Source: Owenia fusiformis (taxonomy: Eukaryota > Annelida > Polychaeta > Sabellida > Oweniidae). From it: a DNA stretch of 64,000 nt. Under the pieces are notes generated by a model that was not told where the DNA came from, did not search any database, and was given only the letters and a program-made list of their open reading frames with translations. The stretch lies in NCBI GenBank assembly GCA_903813345.2, contig CAIIXF020000011.1, positions 26,032,166 through 26,096,165 of the forward strand, written 5' to 3'. The translations under genes were made by a program, and so were the position numbers. Below are positions 1 through 12,700 of this stretch, piece after piece; the first letter of the stretch is position 1; each line of letters starts with the position of its first letter.

Positions 1-343
1 ATGTTATAACAGCTTGGTCTTAGATGGCCTTATTACCATTTTGATGTTGAACTTTAAGTAGTACATCCTATAATATATAAAATGTAAAAGGAAAATGTAT
101 CATTTATGGTTTTGATTAGTGTATCAGTAGTATTTTTCATTCATTGGCCCCTCACAAATAAATTGTTTGGTGGTTCCTGTTTTAAGAATTTTTTTATTAA
201 AGAATTTAAGTGCTTGCTCTCTTTTCTTCCATTTTGACATGTTTTGTGTTTTTTTTACGAGTAAAAAAGCCTGATGACTAGTCGTTCTTTTCATAAAATA
301 CTTCCTATTCAACAAAGGGGTACTTAAGACAGTGCCAATTTAA

Positions 344-502
344 GGAATAAATAATGATAGGCCATTCAATATGGTGTAATTCAGCAAGAGTTGAACAGAA
401 TGTCATACAAAGCACGAACCGAAGGTGAATGCATTTGTACAGACATTCTGTCCAACGAGTGTAGAATTTCACCATATTGAATGGCATATCATTATTTATT
501 CC
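344..502. repeat. Hairpin MITE-like element, about 160 bp
   Basis: The two ends are inverted copies of each other: the left end reads GGAATAAATAATGATAGGCC and the right end is its near-perfect reverse complement, finishing at 502. About 40 bp of each side can pair, around a unique centre. No coding capacity. This is the form of a small non-autonomous DNA transposon; the superfamily is not clear. Confidence 0.6.
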
Positions 503-564
503 GATTCAAACATAGAAAATAAAAAGACTGATCAGAGAATTGGCAATTAAGGTCAATGAAATAA

Positions 565-745
565 CCAAACTTGATGCTTTTTTCGCCATTCCAAGGTGTG
601 GCATCATAATACAACACAATACATGTACATCGCTTCCTGGAAGCAGATCGAATAGAGCATCGTCGTTCATGTATGGAGAAATATAGAACGTTCATTATAG
701 GCTATGCTGCATTCTGATTGGTTGAGATATTCAATCAGAGCATGG
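565..745 (+). repeat. Dispersed repeat, copy 1 (second copy at 53591-53760)
   Basis: This stretch aligns over about 170 bp with 53591-53760 in the same orientation. Shared blocks include CCAAACTTG, TTTTCGCCATTC, TACAACACAATACAT, CGTTCATGTAT and CATTCTGATTGGT or its variant. The copies differ by many substitutions and short gaps, so the family is old. No terminal repeats or coding sequence seen. Confidence 0.55.
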
Positions 746-1652
746 TGTATCATGTGTTACAACATTTGAAAGCTCTGATTTACACTGTGTACATTGTACA
801 ACTAACAATACTCAGGATCTATGTGCTTATAACCTTAAATTGATATTATAGACAGAACCTTCACAATTTATTAAGTAGATATGGTTACTAAGTTTTTTGC
901 AAATCTTCAAACAGTTATAACACTTTTCGATATGGTTGGCAATATACATAAGAGGATTCAACTTTTGTTTATTTTCATTCATAAAATACATTTAGATTTA
1001 TGTCAGAAATGAATATGAAAGTCAAAGATGATGACGGGGTATGAATAAGTAAATGAAAAGGGGATTTGGAAACTGGAGTTGGGGTCACTGTACGTAGACT
1101 CTGGAGTTGCTTCTTTGTGCTTTCTCAGACTGCGAGAAACTGCCGACCATTTTCAGCATGTGAGGCCATGAGGGTAGAATTGTATTTGTGTATTTTGTAA
1201 GGCTCACAAGCCCATATTTGTAAGACTGTAGTTGCCATACAATACAAATTAGACACAACTTTGTGTCAAGTTTTATAACTATACAGTATCTGTGTCTTTA
1301 AAGAATTCATTTGTTTTGACATGAGCACATTTACAGAAAGGTCTCATTTTAAACATCCAGGATGATAGTACTGGTGGTTCCAGGGGCATAGCCAGCTTTC
1401 AGTCCCCCCCCCAGCTACACCTATGGGTTCCATGTTTTTTCATTGGAGATGTTCTGTGGCGTATCCATGATGAAGTAGAGGAGGCTCTTGTCTTGTTGCT
1501 TTTTAAGTATTTATATCAGAACGAGGACAAAGTGTTTCTTTAATGCTGATTTAATAGCTGTAGTATAATACATTTAATAGTGACTGTGATATTTAGTGTT
1601 GACTTTTGTTTTCATAGCTTCACCTTTCTGTACTGTATCTGTATGTATAATA

Positions 1653-4242
1653 GGGTGGTCCAAAATATGGCGAAAAACCAACTTTCTTTCGGATCATCTT
1701 CCTCATTTGACTTACTGTTGTCCATGACCTAAAACACCTGCACACCAAATTTTGAGACCCAAATCCCATGGGAAATTTACCCACGCTTCGACTGAAAAAT
1801 TTGGTTATTTCATGATTTTTTGCTATTTTCGATAAATTGCCATCTCCTTTTTCCTGGTATAAAATGTTTCTATTTTTTCATAATAAACATTTTTGTAGGA
1901 CTCTTTATTACTTAATAATACTAGGAGCCCAAACACCAAATTTTGAGACCCAAATCCCATGTGAAATTTACCCATGCTTTGACTGAAAAATTGTGATTTT
2001 CACAGTTTTGTCCGATTTTCAATAGATTACTGTCTCCATTTTCCTGGTATAGTATGTTTCTATTTTTTCATAATAAATATTTTTGGATGACTCTTTATTA
2101 CTTTTACTTCATAATACTAGGAACCCATACACCAAATTTTGAGACCCAAATCCCATGGAAAATTTACTCATGGTTTGACTGAAATTGTGATTTTCACATT
2201 TTTTCCGATTTTCAATAAATTCTGTCTCCATTTTCCTGGTACGATATGTTTTTATAATAAACATTTTTGAGGACTCTTTATTACTTCATAATACTAAAAA
2301 CCCATACACTAAATATCCAGCAAATTTTGAGACCCAAATCCAATGAGAACGTTACCCATGCTTTGACTGAAAACTGGTGCTTATGATAGCCTATGATGTC
2401 TGTTTTAGGGGCATAATATGTTAATAAACATTATGGTAATTCCTTCTTAATCCAAAGAAACACCTAAATATCAAGACTTTAAGTCTTATTGAAAGCGACA
2501 AATTCAGTAGTTTGGGGAAAATTTAGGATCTTTTACTTGTACATTTATATACTGTGGTTAATATTAAGAAGTGATGACTCGACAGCAACTCAAATGCCTT
2601 GAAGATTTGGTTTGTTGGTTTCAGTAGGGATAAATCACAGGACTTTGTTTGGATTTGTGTGAGATGTCATATTCTTTCTCACATCTTTGCAGGGTAAGGT
2701 CAAATATCAAATCTGATTTTCTTTGGAGAAATGATTTTTGATTGATCAATGTATCAATGGCATGGTCTCTGTTGTAACCAGTAAGCCTGTACCAAATCTT
2801 CAAGGGATTCGAGCTTCCACTGAGCTTTGTCATTTCTCTGAAAATGTTCATGCCCTGAAAGTACACAATGTAGAAGGTAGGAAGAGCAATGAGAAACACT
2901 TAAGGTAATTCTGTATGTTCAGAAATTTTAAGTGGAGTCCAATGTTATTTCTGGAATTATTCCATACTTGGTCAGCTCTTTCAATTTTACACTGAGTTCA
3001 AATATTTATTTAGATTATTAGTTGATGGTTAGTAATTTTCTATAATGTACTATGTGCTATGTTTATACACTGTTTGTGCATCTGAATGGAATGAGTTATG
3101 TGTTCCTGAAAAAACACGGGTCTCCAATTAGGAAGCCATTAAAACTGAAAATAAGGAATTACCTTAAAGTACTATATAACCATGTATGTAAGGCCAAACA
3201 GGATAATTAAGACAACGTGTAATACAATTTATTACAAATTGCACATCACACAACAATGATATGGTGCTCTTAACGACAAAAATCAAAAGTATATGATCAA
3301 AGCAAACGTGGATTTCCCATGGGGTTCAGGTCTAAACATTTGGTACATATTAAATGTATGGGTTCCTAGTATTAAGAACGTATTAATGTCCTCCTAAAAT
3401 GTTTAAAAACTAAATATAAGATTAATGTTGATCTATTGAAAATAGGAGAAAATTCGCAGAAAATCACAAATTTTTGGTTGAAGCATGTATTAATTTCTCA
3501 TGGGGCCAGGGTCTCAAAATTTGGTGCATATTTGGGGTATGGGTTCCTCGTATTATGAAGTAATAAAGAGTCCTCCCAAAATATTTATTATAAAAAATAG
3601 AAACATATAATACCAGGAAAATAGAGATGTATTGTATTGTATATGAAATAACCCAATTTTTCAGTCAAAGCGTGGGTAAATTTCCCATGGGATTTGGGTC
3701 TCAAAATTTGATGTATGGGTTCCTAAGTATTATGAAGTAATAAAGAGTCATCCAAAATATTTATTATGAAAAGACATCTACCATTTTATACCAGGAAAAT
3801 GGAGATGGCAATTTATCGAAAATAGCAAAAAATCATGAAATAACCGAATTTTTCAGTCGAAGCGTGGGTAAATTTCCCATGGGATTTGGGTCTCAACATT
3901 TGGTGTATGGGTTCCTAGTATTATGAAGTAATAAAGAGTCCTACAAAAATGTTTATTATGAATGTATGGGTTCCTAAGTATTATGAAGTAATAAAGAGTC
4001 ATCCAAAATATTTATTATGAAAAGACATCTACCATATTATACCAGGAAAAGGGAGATAATTTATCGAAAATAGCAAAAAATCATGAAATAACCGAATTTT
4101 CAGTCGAAGCGTGGGTAAATTTCCCATGTGATTTGGGTCTTAAAATTTGGTGTGCTGGTGTTTTAGGTCATGGACAACAGTAAGTGAAATGAGGAAGATG
4201 ATCTGAAACAAAGTTGGTTTTTCGCCATATTTTGGACCACCC
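1653..4242. mobile_element. Fold-back DNA element with satellite-like arms
   Basis: The ends are inverted repeats: GGGTGGTCCAAAATATGGCG at the left and its reverse complement at the right, each flanked by TA (1651-1652 and 4243-4244). Each arm is about 0.7-1 kb and holds tandem units of roughly 190-230 bp sharing 'AAATTTTGAGACCCAAATCC' and 'TCTTTATTACTT'. The arms face each other around a unique centre (about 2400-3200). The TA flanks suit a Tc1/mariner-type integration. No transposase segment was recognised. Confidence 0.65.
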
Positions 4243-4423
4243 TAATGTATAATGTTATATTATGTACAAGAATAAATCCAATATTTACCATATCTGACGT
4301 AGTTTTGTTTATTCTACACAGTGCTATATTGCCTTTTTTGTGCTAATGGGGGGTGAAAGCCACATTTTCATAAATCCTGTCATCAAATTCCAGGGAAACC
4401 ATTTACCTGTTCAACTTGGATTT

Positions 4424-4730
4424 TTGGCTCACCCAGTGAGCCTATGGGATCGACCAGGCATCCGTCCATCCGTTGGTCCGTCCGTTAACATTGGGCGCAC
4501 AAATTAAGACTGCTATTCGGATTGAGTCATATCCACATTCATTTTATGCATATCCATAATGCCTATTTGACCTATCATCGCCATTTTCCAAGTTCGCCCG
4601 GTTTCCGAGAAATTGCTGATTTTGACGTCAAAAAGTCAAAGGATGTGTCCGGGTATATGCCCTTTTGGTCCCTCAGTCAAATGTATGTTAAATATGTTTT
4701 TTATTACTGTCCTAGTTATATTTGATAAGT
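4424..4730 (+). repeat. Repeat fragment with GTCC-rich motif
   Basis: The segment begins with 'GGCTCACCCAGTGAGCC' followed by a short (GTCC)-type run. Similar GGAC-type runs end the tandem-repeat elements at 30478-31664 and 34382-35982. It looks like a fragment of a common dispersed repeat; its ends are not sharp. Confidence 0.35.
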
Positions 4731-4814
4731 ATATTTACTTTTTCACGAGTTTTGATGCATAATTAGTCAGTGAGAGTCAGAATAAGTATCTTAACATAAA
4801 AAAAATAGTCATTA

Positions 4815-5245
4815 TCATAGAAAAAAACATCAATGGCAACATGTATGACTTACAAAGAAGAAATAACTTAAGACCCATGAAGAATTTAAAAGAAAATCAT
4901 ATTTTTGAAAATTATTTTAGGATTAAATTTTTTTTCAAATTTTTGAATTTCCCACCAGTTTAATTTGAAGGGGGAAAAACAAGATGGCTGCCATTTGATG
5001 TAAGAAATATCAGAAAAAAAGTTGCTTCACTTTTAGTTTTCACAATGAGCACAGTTTTCCGGTTTTGGTTTTTTGACTGATTCTGACTCTTCATCACCAG
5101 GGTCATGTATAGAGATTATAAAATTGAAACCGGAATGTTGTGCTCAGCATGAATTTGACTGAAATATGTGTAACTTCACCAACACAATTGAAGTCTCAAA
5201 ACTGGATGCTCAGTAACTTTGAGTGACTATAATCCCTCGATTACC
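4815..5245 (+). repeat. Dispersed repeat, copy 1 (second copy runs off the window end)
   Basis: About 400 bp align in the same orientation with 63630-64000. Shared blocks include CAATGGCAACATG, AAAATCATATTTTTGAAAA, AAACAAGATGGCTGCCATT, GAGCACAGTTTTC and CACCAACACAATT. The copies are diverged and no terminal inverted repeats are visible. Confidence 0.55.
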
Positions 5246-6230
5246 CAGATAAACACCAATTCACTTATCCAGAAATACCATTCAATGTCTATACAAAGAA
5301 AGTAAGCAATGTTTTGGTGGATATGTTTCAAATCTTTTGCATAAATAATTCATTTAATATTTGCCATTGATTTTTTTTCAATTCTGACAAAGTGATATGC
5401 ACTGTCTTTGATGCCAATATTCTTCATTAATTGTGATAAAAATTGATATTTTTGTACTCTCAGAAGAAGGATAACATATTGAAGTTTAATAATATGTGTG
5501 ATTGAGTTGGTTTTTCAGACATTACAATTTTCAATATTTTCTAAGTCGATACCCAGACTCATCCTTTCTGTAAATACTAGACATTTTGTTGAAGTAAAAC
5601 TTATCAAATAACTTGTGGTAGTTGCTGTATATGCAACTCATGTTCTCTGAAGATTTCAAAGCTCTTGAAATTACACTTTTCTGTAAAATTTGACAAAAAG
5701 TAGGACTTTGTCATTTTCAGGGAACTTTCTCATGTATAAAGTCAATCATCAAACATGAGAAAGTAATACTTTTTGGGAAGAAGATCTTGAACTAAAGTTA
5801 AAACTTGTTTTCGGTTTGTCAAGAATAGCTTTAAGATACGCTATATGATCCAAGGCCAAATATTGAAAGTAAATTATATCTTATATTCTTTAAAGCCATC
5901 CCTTTACCCATTTTTAAATCAATACTTCTGATGATTTGGGAATGTGCAAGATGAGGTCAAGGGTTTATGAAACATCAAACTTGGAAGCTGATCACAGCAA
6001 CTTCTCAATATTCTACAAGTCATAGTATAAAAGTTTATTCCATACTTAGTAGTGTTATAGGTAAATAACATACAAGAATATAATTGATATCTGAATGAGA
6101 AGGTGATACATATATCGCCTGCTGATATCACCAACTCATCAGATCTACAATGTCACAAATTCAGAGAGTAGATATTGAGCTAGGGGACTTGACTAGAAAC
6201 CTCATAATCTACTAAGTATAGAATATATCA
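5246..6230. other. AT-rich stretch, nothing recognised
   Basis: No coding exon, RNA gene or clear repeat structure was seen on either strand in this kilobase. Confidence 0.5.
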
Positions 6231-6367
6231 GTTATTAAATGCTCCATTTTTTTGATACAATCCCTTGATAAACACAATATATCAACCCTTGGTCCCTATG
6301 GTCCCTCGGGTTGATTTATTGTATTTCCCTCAGATATAACCTGTATCAAAAACCTCCCATTAAATAA
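6231..6367. repeat. Hairpin MITE-like element, 137 bp
   Basis: The left end (GTTATTAAATGCTCC then TTTTTGATACA) and right end (TGTATCAAAAACCTCCCATT then AAATAAC) are inverted repeats of about 27 bp with a few mismatches. The centre is unique. This is typical of a small non-autonomous DNA transposon. Confidence 0.5.
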
Positions 6368-7309
6368 CCTTTATATACTATATATAGTGTGTTAAATAAC
6401 AACAGAAATAACTATATGTACAACATATATTTGTTTAACTATATCAATTTATTGAACCTATTCCAACATATTAATAACAATTTCTGATTAAATCACAATG
6501 TGTGCCTCTTTATACATATATGTATATAATTAGAAAATAATTACATTTACATATAATAATGCAACAATGTACTGTAGAATAATATTTCCCCAAATTAAGA
6601 CCAAAATATTTGACAATAATTGCTCTATTTTCATCTGATACAATAAATTGAATTGTATGTTATTGAGGACTAAAAATATGTTAATAAACATAACAGGTTA
6701 TATGTCCTCCTGTTATGAAAAAGAAAAGTCCTTGATACGTGTGATGTAAAATAAAGTCGCAATGTAAATGTCATTTGTCATCAAATCACATAATACAGGG
6801 TGGGCCAAAAAAAACCACCCCCCTAGCCATTACTCCTGATAAATATTTATTTTTTAACATGTACACCAACAATGATATACCATTTTAAAGATAATTTAAT
6901 TTGCAACAAAATGCTATATAATAGAACAATTTTCAACAACCCTGGCTCGAGATATAACCATTTATGTGACATGGGGGTCAAAAAACACCTTTTCAATTTT
7001 CATCGATTTTGCGAACAAAAGCCTATTTCTACGAAATTTTACTGTTCAATTAAAAATTGCAACATTGTCATGAGTCTTTCAAAATTGGATATTCTATATT
7101 GTTTTCATTCAGTTTTGGAACCATGCATGCTCAATAAACATGTGTATGCTTATAAAACAAATTAATTTCTTCTCCAGTCTGTCCAAATATGGCTCAATAG
7201 ACCCACCCCCCGGACCCATCCTCTGATCAGATTATTCGCTTAAAACGCGGAAGCCATTGGTTGATGGCATAATTGATTGATGTATGCGGAAGTACCATTC
7301 AACTGCTAG

Positions 7310-7510
7310 TTATTCTTTCTTTTAGTTCCTCTACATCCCCGATAGGCTGGGTATCTTTAAATACCAACTGTTCTAGATGCCCCCAGGTATGGTAATCAAC
7401 ATTATTGGCATCTGGACTGTCAGTAAGCCATTTGTCCGGGCTAGAGATGGTGTCATTTCGAATCTCCAAAAACTCAAGGGTAGCATTGGACCTGTGTGAT
7501 GAAGCACTTT
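7310..7510 (-). pseudogene. Mariner-type transposase C-terminal relic (left arm)
   Basis: Read on the minus strand, this stretch gives 'DKWLTDSPDANNVDY' and 'TWGHLEQLV' followed by 'GDVEELKERI'. This corresponds to the conserved SPDLNPLDY block around the last catalytic aspartate of mariner-like DDE/D transposases and the segment after it. Only this C-terminal part is present, so it is a non-functional fragment inside the palindromic element. Confidence 0.6.
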
Positions 7511-7739
7511 CCTATCAGAAAATGAAATTTCTTTCACATGTTTTTATATCCTTGAGGAGTCCTTTTTAACACCTCATGTCCTTAACATTCAGAGTATATT
7601 TTTGCTCCTGGTTCAACAAAAACAGGGCCTGTACGTTCTTTCCTCTTTGGGAAAAACCGAGTGGACACCACTTCCCTTTCTCGATTTGAGTAGCCTTTTA
7701 TCGCAAATGTCCCTATTCTTGCTTACTGATATACAGTCT

Positions 7740-7835
7740 ATCCTGTTGATTACATGTATAGTACTTGGGGCATTTAGAACAGTTGGTCTATGAAGAGCAC
7801 TAGCCTATCAGGGAAGTAGACAAACTGAAAGAATG
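7740..7835 (+). pseudogene. Mariner-type transposase C-terminal relic (right arm)
   Basis: On the plus strand the inverted partner of the left-arm fragment reads 'LGHLEQLVYEEH', then a stop codon, then 'PIREVDKLKE'. It matches the left copy residue by residue with differences, so both arms descend from the same transposase end. Broken and non-functional. Confidence 0.5.
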
Positions 7836-8345
7836 AATAATTACGAGTTCGATGGTACTTCCGCAGAGATCCATCAATTATACCAATGGCTTTCGCGTCT
7901 TTAGAGAATCCGATCAGAGGATGGGTCCGGGGGATGGGTCTATTGAGCCATATTTGGACAAACTTAAGAAGAAATTAATTTGTTTTGTAAGCATACACAT
8001 GTTTATTGAGCATGAATGGTTCAAAAACTGAATGAAACAATTCATATATTATGCGATTATGAAAGACCCATGACAATGTTGCAATTTTTTACTGAACAGT
8101 AAAATTTGGTAGAAACAGGCTATTGTTCGCAAAATCGATGAAAATTGAAAAGGTGTTTTTTGACCCCAATGTCACATAAATGGTTATATCTCGAGCCAGG
8201 GTTGTTGAAAATTGTTCTATTATATATCATTTTGTTGCAAATTAAATTATCTTTAAAATGATATATCATTGTTGGTGTACATGTTAAAAAATAAATATTT
8301 ATCAGGAGTAATGGCTAGGGGGGTGGTTTTTTTTGGCCCACCCTG

Positions 8346-9600
8346 TAGTATGCAGCTTATAATTCACATATCCTTTGATGTATAACACATAATTATCTTC
8401 TACCACTGCATTCTATGATGCTTCTAACCATATATGGGCTCTTAAAGTGTGCGCCTGACCCGGCTACGTATAGCACAGAGTTTATACTGGCGGATTAGAC
8501 TAGTTCATTTTTTATATGTGTGTGAAAGCTTTCTCTTATTTGCGTTTTTTCGTTTAGTACGGTTTTGTTATAATTGCCGAGGTCATATAACCGGGATAAA
8601 ACAATGATTATCATTGACTGCCCACACTCAAAACATACGTTGAGTAAACAGTGTTATTACAAACAACAGGCTTTAGAATACAAAGCGTAGTGTGATAATA
8701 AGCTGCACACTACCACTGCTGCATGTACATATTACTAATTTACTAGGGCTCCCAAAGAGTGGATAGGGAGGTTGTGTTTGTCACTTTTAAATTTTACCTT
8801 TCAAAATTGTCATTTTACATGTCATAATTTGTTGGTTTCATTCGTTTAGCCAATCAAAACATTGTAAAACAATAAATTGTCTGTTACGTACAATCAATTT
8901 TGTTCAGTTTTGATTAGTTGTCAGAATAAAGTTACGTTCATCTGAATCCATGTTTGAAAACAAAAATCCTATTTTCACTTCAAAATACTTCAGTGAGATG
9001 AAGGCTCGGAATTGTCACATGCAATAACTTATTGTCGTATTCGTTATTTTATCTTCTCGATAGTAGCATTTAGTTGCACATTTGATGCCAGGTCACCTTG
9101 TCGCGTACCTCTTGGGGAACCCCACATTTATGTGTGTACTCATGGAAGTAAATTCCCCGGTGTAGCCGAGAGCCACAAACTTTTCAACAGGTTCGAAATG
9201 ACCAATTTCTCTCATATATACTCTAAATATTTTATTATTTAGCACCTACAAAGTATTGCTAATAACCATATGTAATTTCAATAAGGAAACTTATCTGGCT
9301 ACATATAAATTCAATATCAACACTAGCTGTTCTCTCAACACGTCCTGGCTTACCTTGTGGTGACAAACCCTGGGTTTTCGCTATTTATAGTTTATCAACA
9401 CCTGGACGCATGCGCATTTTATACTTTATCGGGCACTTTAACAAAACAGTCATTTGGTACTTTTAAATCATAATGGGACGCATCTATCCATATATGGGCC
9501 CAGTCATTTGGTATTATTAAATTTCATAATGGGAAGCATCTATCAATCTATGATAACATGTGAATCGACTGCTTATTTTATATTGCATTATGTGATACAT
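8346..9600. other. Non-coding DNA, probably including the ZMYM-like 3' UTR (minus strand)
   Basis: No coding exon was recognised. The part next to 9601 should be the 3' UTR of the minus-strand ZMYM-like gene. The phrase 'CCATATATGGGC' recurs near 8430, 9490 and 9607, which marks a short repeat that also supplies the last codons of that gene. Confidence 0.45.
9231..9236 (-). terminator. Candidate polyadenylation signal AATAAA (ZMYM-like gene)
   Basis: On the minus strand an AATAAA hexamer lies about 365 nt downstream of the ZMYM-like stop codon. It is the first canonical hexamer I found beyond the stop. Placement only; no cleavage-site evidence. Confidence 0.35.
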
Positions 9601-9790
9601 CTAACCATATATGGGCTGGTAATGTAAATGAGCTTCCTGTATTTCACGCACAAGTTTTACACGGTTGATCATTTTCACCATTGGTTCTGCAACTAGTGGT
9701 ATGGTGGAGTACCATACGGGACTGTCTGGAACACAGGACCTTTCTGGGGTCAGGTAAAATACATCGTTGCGATTCTTGATGCTCTCGGGA
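9601..9790 (-). CDS. ZMYM-like last coding exon
   Basis: Encodes CPESIKNRNDVFYLTPE, DSPVWYSTIPL and a short tail ending at TAG (9601-9603). It matches the vertebrate ZMYM2 end (MDVFYLQPE, DSPVWYTSTSL). The last three residues (IYG) and the stop come from the 'CCATATATGGGC' repeat phrase, so the extreme C-terminus has probably been reshaped by a repeat. Confidence 0.82.
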
Positions 9791-12700
9791 CTGGAAAAAT
9801 AGAAAAAAATCGTTAAATATTATATGCTTAATCTGTATACTGTAATAATAACAAGGCATTAACATGCAAAATGTCATCACCTCGCATTTGATATAGCTGA
9901 CAAACACCAAATGCCGAACATTGTTCACAAAAAAGTTGGAGACTATAACAATATGGCACCACTTGTGGTGGTGACATAAAAAATCCAACATTAAAGCAAA
10001 TGCAAAGAACAAGGAATCAGTAAATCAGTACTTAGAACAATAAAGGTAAGAAAAATCTCATGTAATAAATCAGTTTATTTCATTCACTCCTGGCATTTTA
10101 ATAACTTAACATATCACTCATCTACTCCAGTTACAGCTCAAGATTAAAAGATCACAACTCAAATGTAAAAACGTTTTAATAATTTGAGATGAATAACGAG
10201 AAAAAAACAGTGAATTGCAATTCAAAATATAAAACCCAAAAATTAGACAAACTTTTCAAGATTTAGAAAGACGTTGTCTATGAAATAAAATTACTTTGAT
10301 GATTAATTAATTTCCAGGAAAACACTTGAAGGAGTTGTTACTCTCTGACACAAGACACGCAGAACAAATACGTCCAGGTACAAAGTAGTTTAAAATCAAT
10401 TTCCAAGACAGAAATAGGACCTTAGTGATCTGAGATGGACATTTTAATGACAAAATATACAACTTAACGGACTACTTAACAAGGAAATGTAGATTTTTTG
10501 TGGCAATAAAAATATGTTAACTCCACTTTGTCAATGGACGAGAGCTATTAACACGATTCCATGACGTAAAGTAATCAGAAATAATTGGATAAAAATGGAT
10601 TGTGCACTTGACGCGCCATGTTGAGACGTAGAGGATGATAAAGCAAGTTTAGTTGCTTGGCATCTAAAAAATTTATTTTAACAAATCAAACACTTTTTCA
10701 TTTTTCATTTTTGCACAAATCATTAATACCAGAAACAAATCAAACAGGTCGAAATATAAACATAATTTAAGATTGTAAAGTAAACATTTCATAATTCATG
10801 AGAACTGGAGTGTTAAATGAAAGATAACAAAATCCATTTGTTACTGTCAAACAAGACAAATTAGATGAGAAATAACACACAGTTTATCAAAGAATTCTAA
10901 AATGAAACAGGCTACATCGTGTAAATGACAGATATCAGTGTGGAAATCTAACCAAGAAAAAGTAATAAATCATTTGGACAAATCAGATGAAAGACAACTC
11001 ACAGTGATCATTGTATCAAAGAATTCTGGGAATAAACAGCCTACATCATTTCAATGACAAATATCCGAGTGGATAAATTGTACCAGAAAATCCAATGAAT
11101 CAAGAAGCAGAATTATAGATTACTCCGTTTGTTCAAAAGTGATTTCAATTTCATTCACATCCAGACTTGATGAACCTGGAGGAGGAGATGCAACAACGAA
11201 ACATCCTGTCGATGAGGAAACCTCCGCAATTTCTTCAGAAAACACTGTCGCTGAAGAACAAACTGAGCCTCAAAGAGACAAATTATATACAAGAGAGCAG
11301 AAAAATTGAGCCTCAAAGACACAAATTATATACAAGAGAGCAAACTCTACAAACAAAGAGATCATTGAAGAACTGGTCAACGACAAAACACAAACACTAA
11401 TACTTTGACACTGTGGACAAGCGTAAAGAATCTAAAACATTGAAACTCTTGAGTAGAACTTTGTCAACATGTGTCACAAATATCTATTCAGAAATGTAAC
11501 ACCTCCAAGCCCAGAGGACTGTCTTCACAACCATAATAACTCAGATGAAGTGGATAGATTATTGTTTCAACTTGATGCTATGAAGACGGTCGAATTCAGC
11601 CTTCTGGGAATCGGAGCAATTATTATTTGCGTTTTTGGATTTGTGACGAATATAATGAGCTTGATTGTGCTATCAAGGAAGGAGCTAAAATCGACATCTT
11701 TCACTTATCTGACTGCGATATGTAGCATTGATCTTGGAGTGCTTCTTGTCACGACATTTATGATTGGACTGAGTACTGTGTTTGCACCACCCACAAAATA
11801 TGGACTACTTCTTGATGGAACTATTTTGCCATATTTGTATCCATACATTCGGCCTCTTTACTTGATGTTCACAACAGCAAGTATCTGGCTCGTGACGGCT
11901 TTAACGATTGACAGGTACATCACAATATGTTATGCCTTGAAGAGTTCTTATATCTGTACCACTGTGAAGGCACGCATTATCATCATATTTGTCTGCGTGT
12001 TTGCCCTTCTCTACAACATCCCCACTTTCTTTGAATACCAGGCCAGGACTGTCCAAGTTGCATACGTCGAGAAGGGTTTCATAATCTACAAGCTGACTTG
12101 GTTCGGTCTCCAGAAAGCCTTCAGATTGTGTTACCATTCCTGGGTTTATATCATTGCGATTTGGGCTCTACCCTTCGTAATCATGATCATCATGAATGGC
12201 TTATTGGCTCGTACTGTCCACAAAGCACGCAAAAAGAGCAAGGAAATGGGGTGTATCCAGCCACGAGGACAGGATGTCACCATTATGATGGTTGTCATGG
12301 TAACTGTGTTTTTCATCTGTCAGTGTCCGAACATGGTGTGCCATCTATTGTATGTCCTAGATGTGGAGGTTTTCCACTCCAGTGAATTTCAAAAGTTTGC
12401 AGCAATTTCCTCTTTACTTGTGCTGTTTAACTCTGCCATCAATATCTTTATATACGCTGGTTTTGGGAGAAAATTCAGGACTGAATTCATGGAAATATTC
12501 TGTAAATGTCGCAGAGAGATGGAGGATACCGCTAACATGGCAACAACCAGTGAAAATAAGATGCTTTCGTCTGGAAAATTCCCATGGCAGAAGAAGGCAA
12601 GCGACAGAAGTACAGACTCCACCTCTGACCTAATCACAACAAAGTTCTAATATGGCCCATAATGCAACAGTAAATTAGCAAACATTTCTAAATGGGTAAG

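Larger units (their letters stand above)
1..1652. other. AT-rich non-coding DNA, no gene recognised
   Basis: No exon with plausible splice sites or a recognisable protein segment was found on either strand. Apart from the hairpin element at 344-502 and the dispersed repeat at 565-745, the stretch is unstructured AT-rich sequence. Confidence 0.6.
6796..8345. mobile_element. Palindromic mariner-like element, 1.55 kb
   Basis: The ends are perfect inverted repeats starting CAGGGTGGGCCAAAAAAAAC, flanked by TA on both sides (6794-6795 and 8346-8347), as in the Tc1/mariner superfamily. The two halves are inverted copies over about 0.6 kb, so the transcript could fold into a long hairpin. Both arms contain remains of the C-terminal end of a mariner-type transposase. 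The structure suggests an element that duplicated its 3' half in inverted orientation and lost autonomy. Confidence 0.75.

Noticed and set aside
11167-11400. 77-codon open frame upstream of the GPCR as an extra exon
   Set aside because: It spans a 43-bp direct duplication, shows no domain and has no donor in phase with the receptor.
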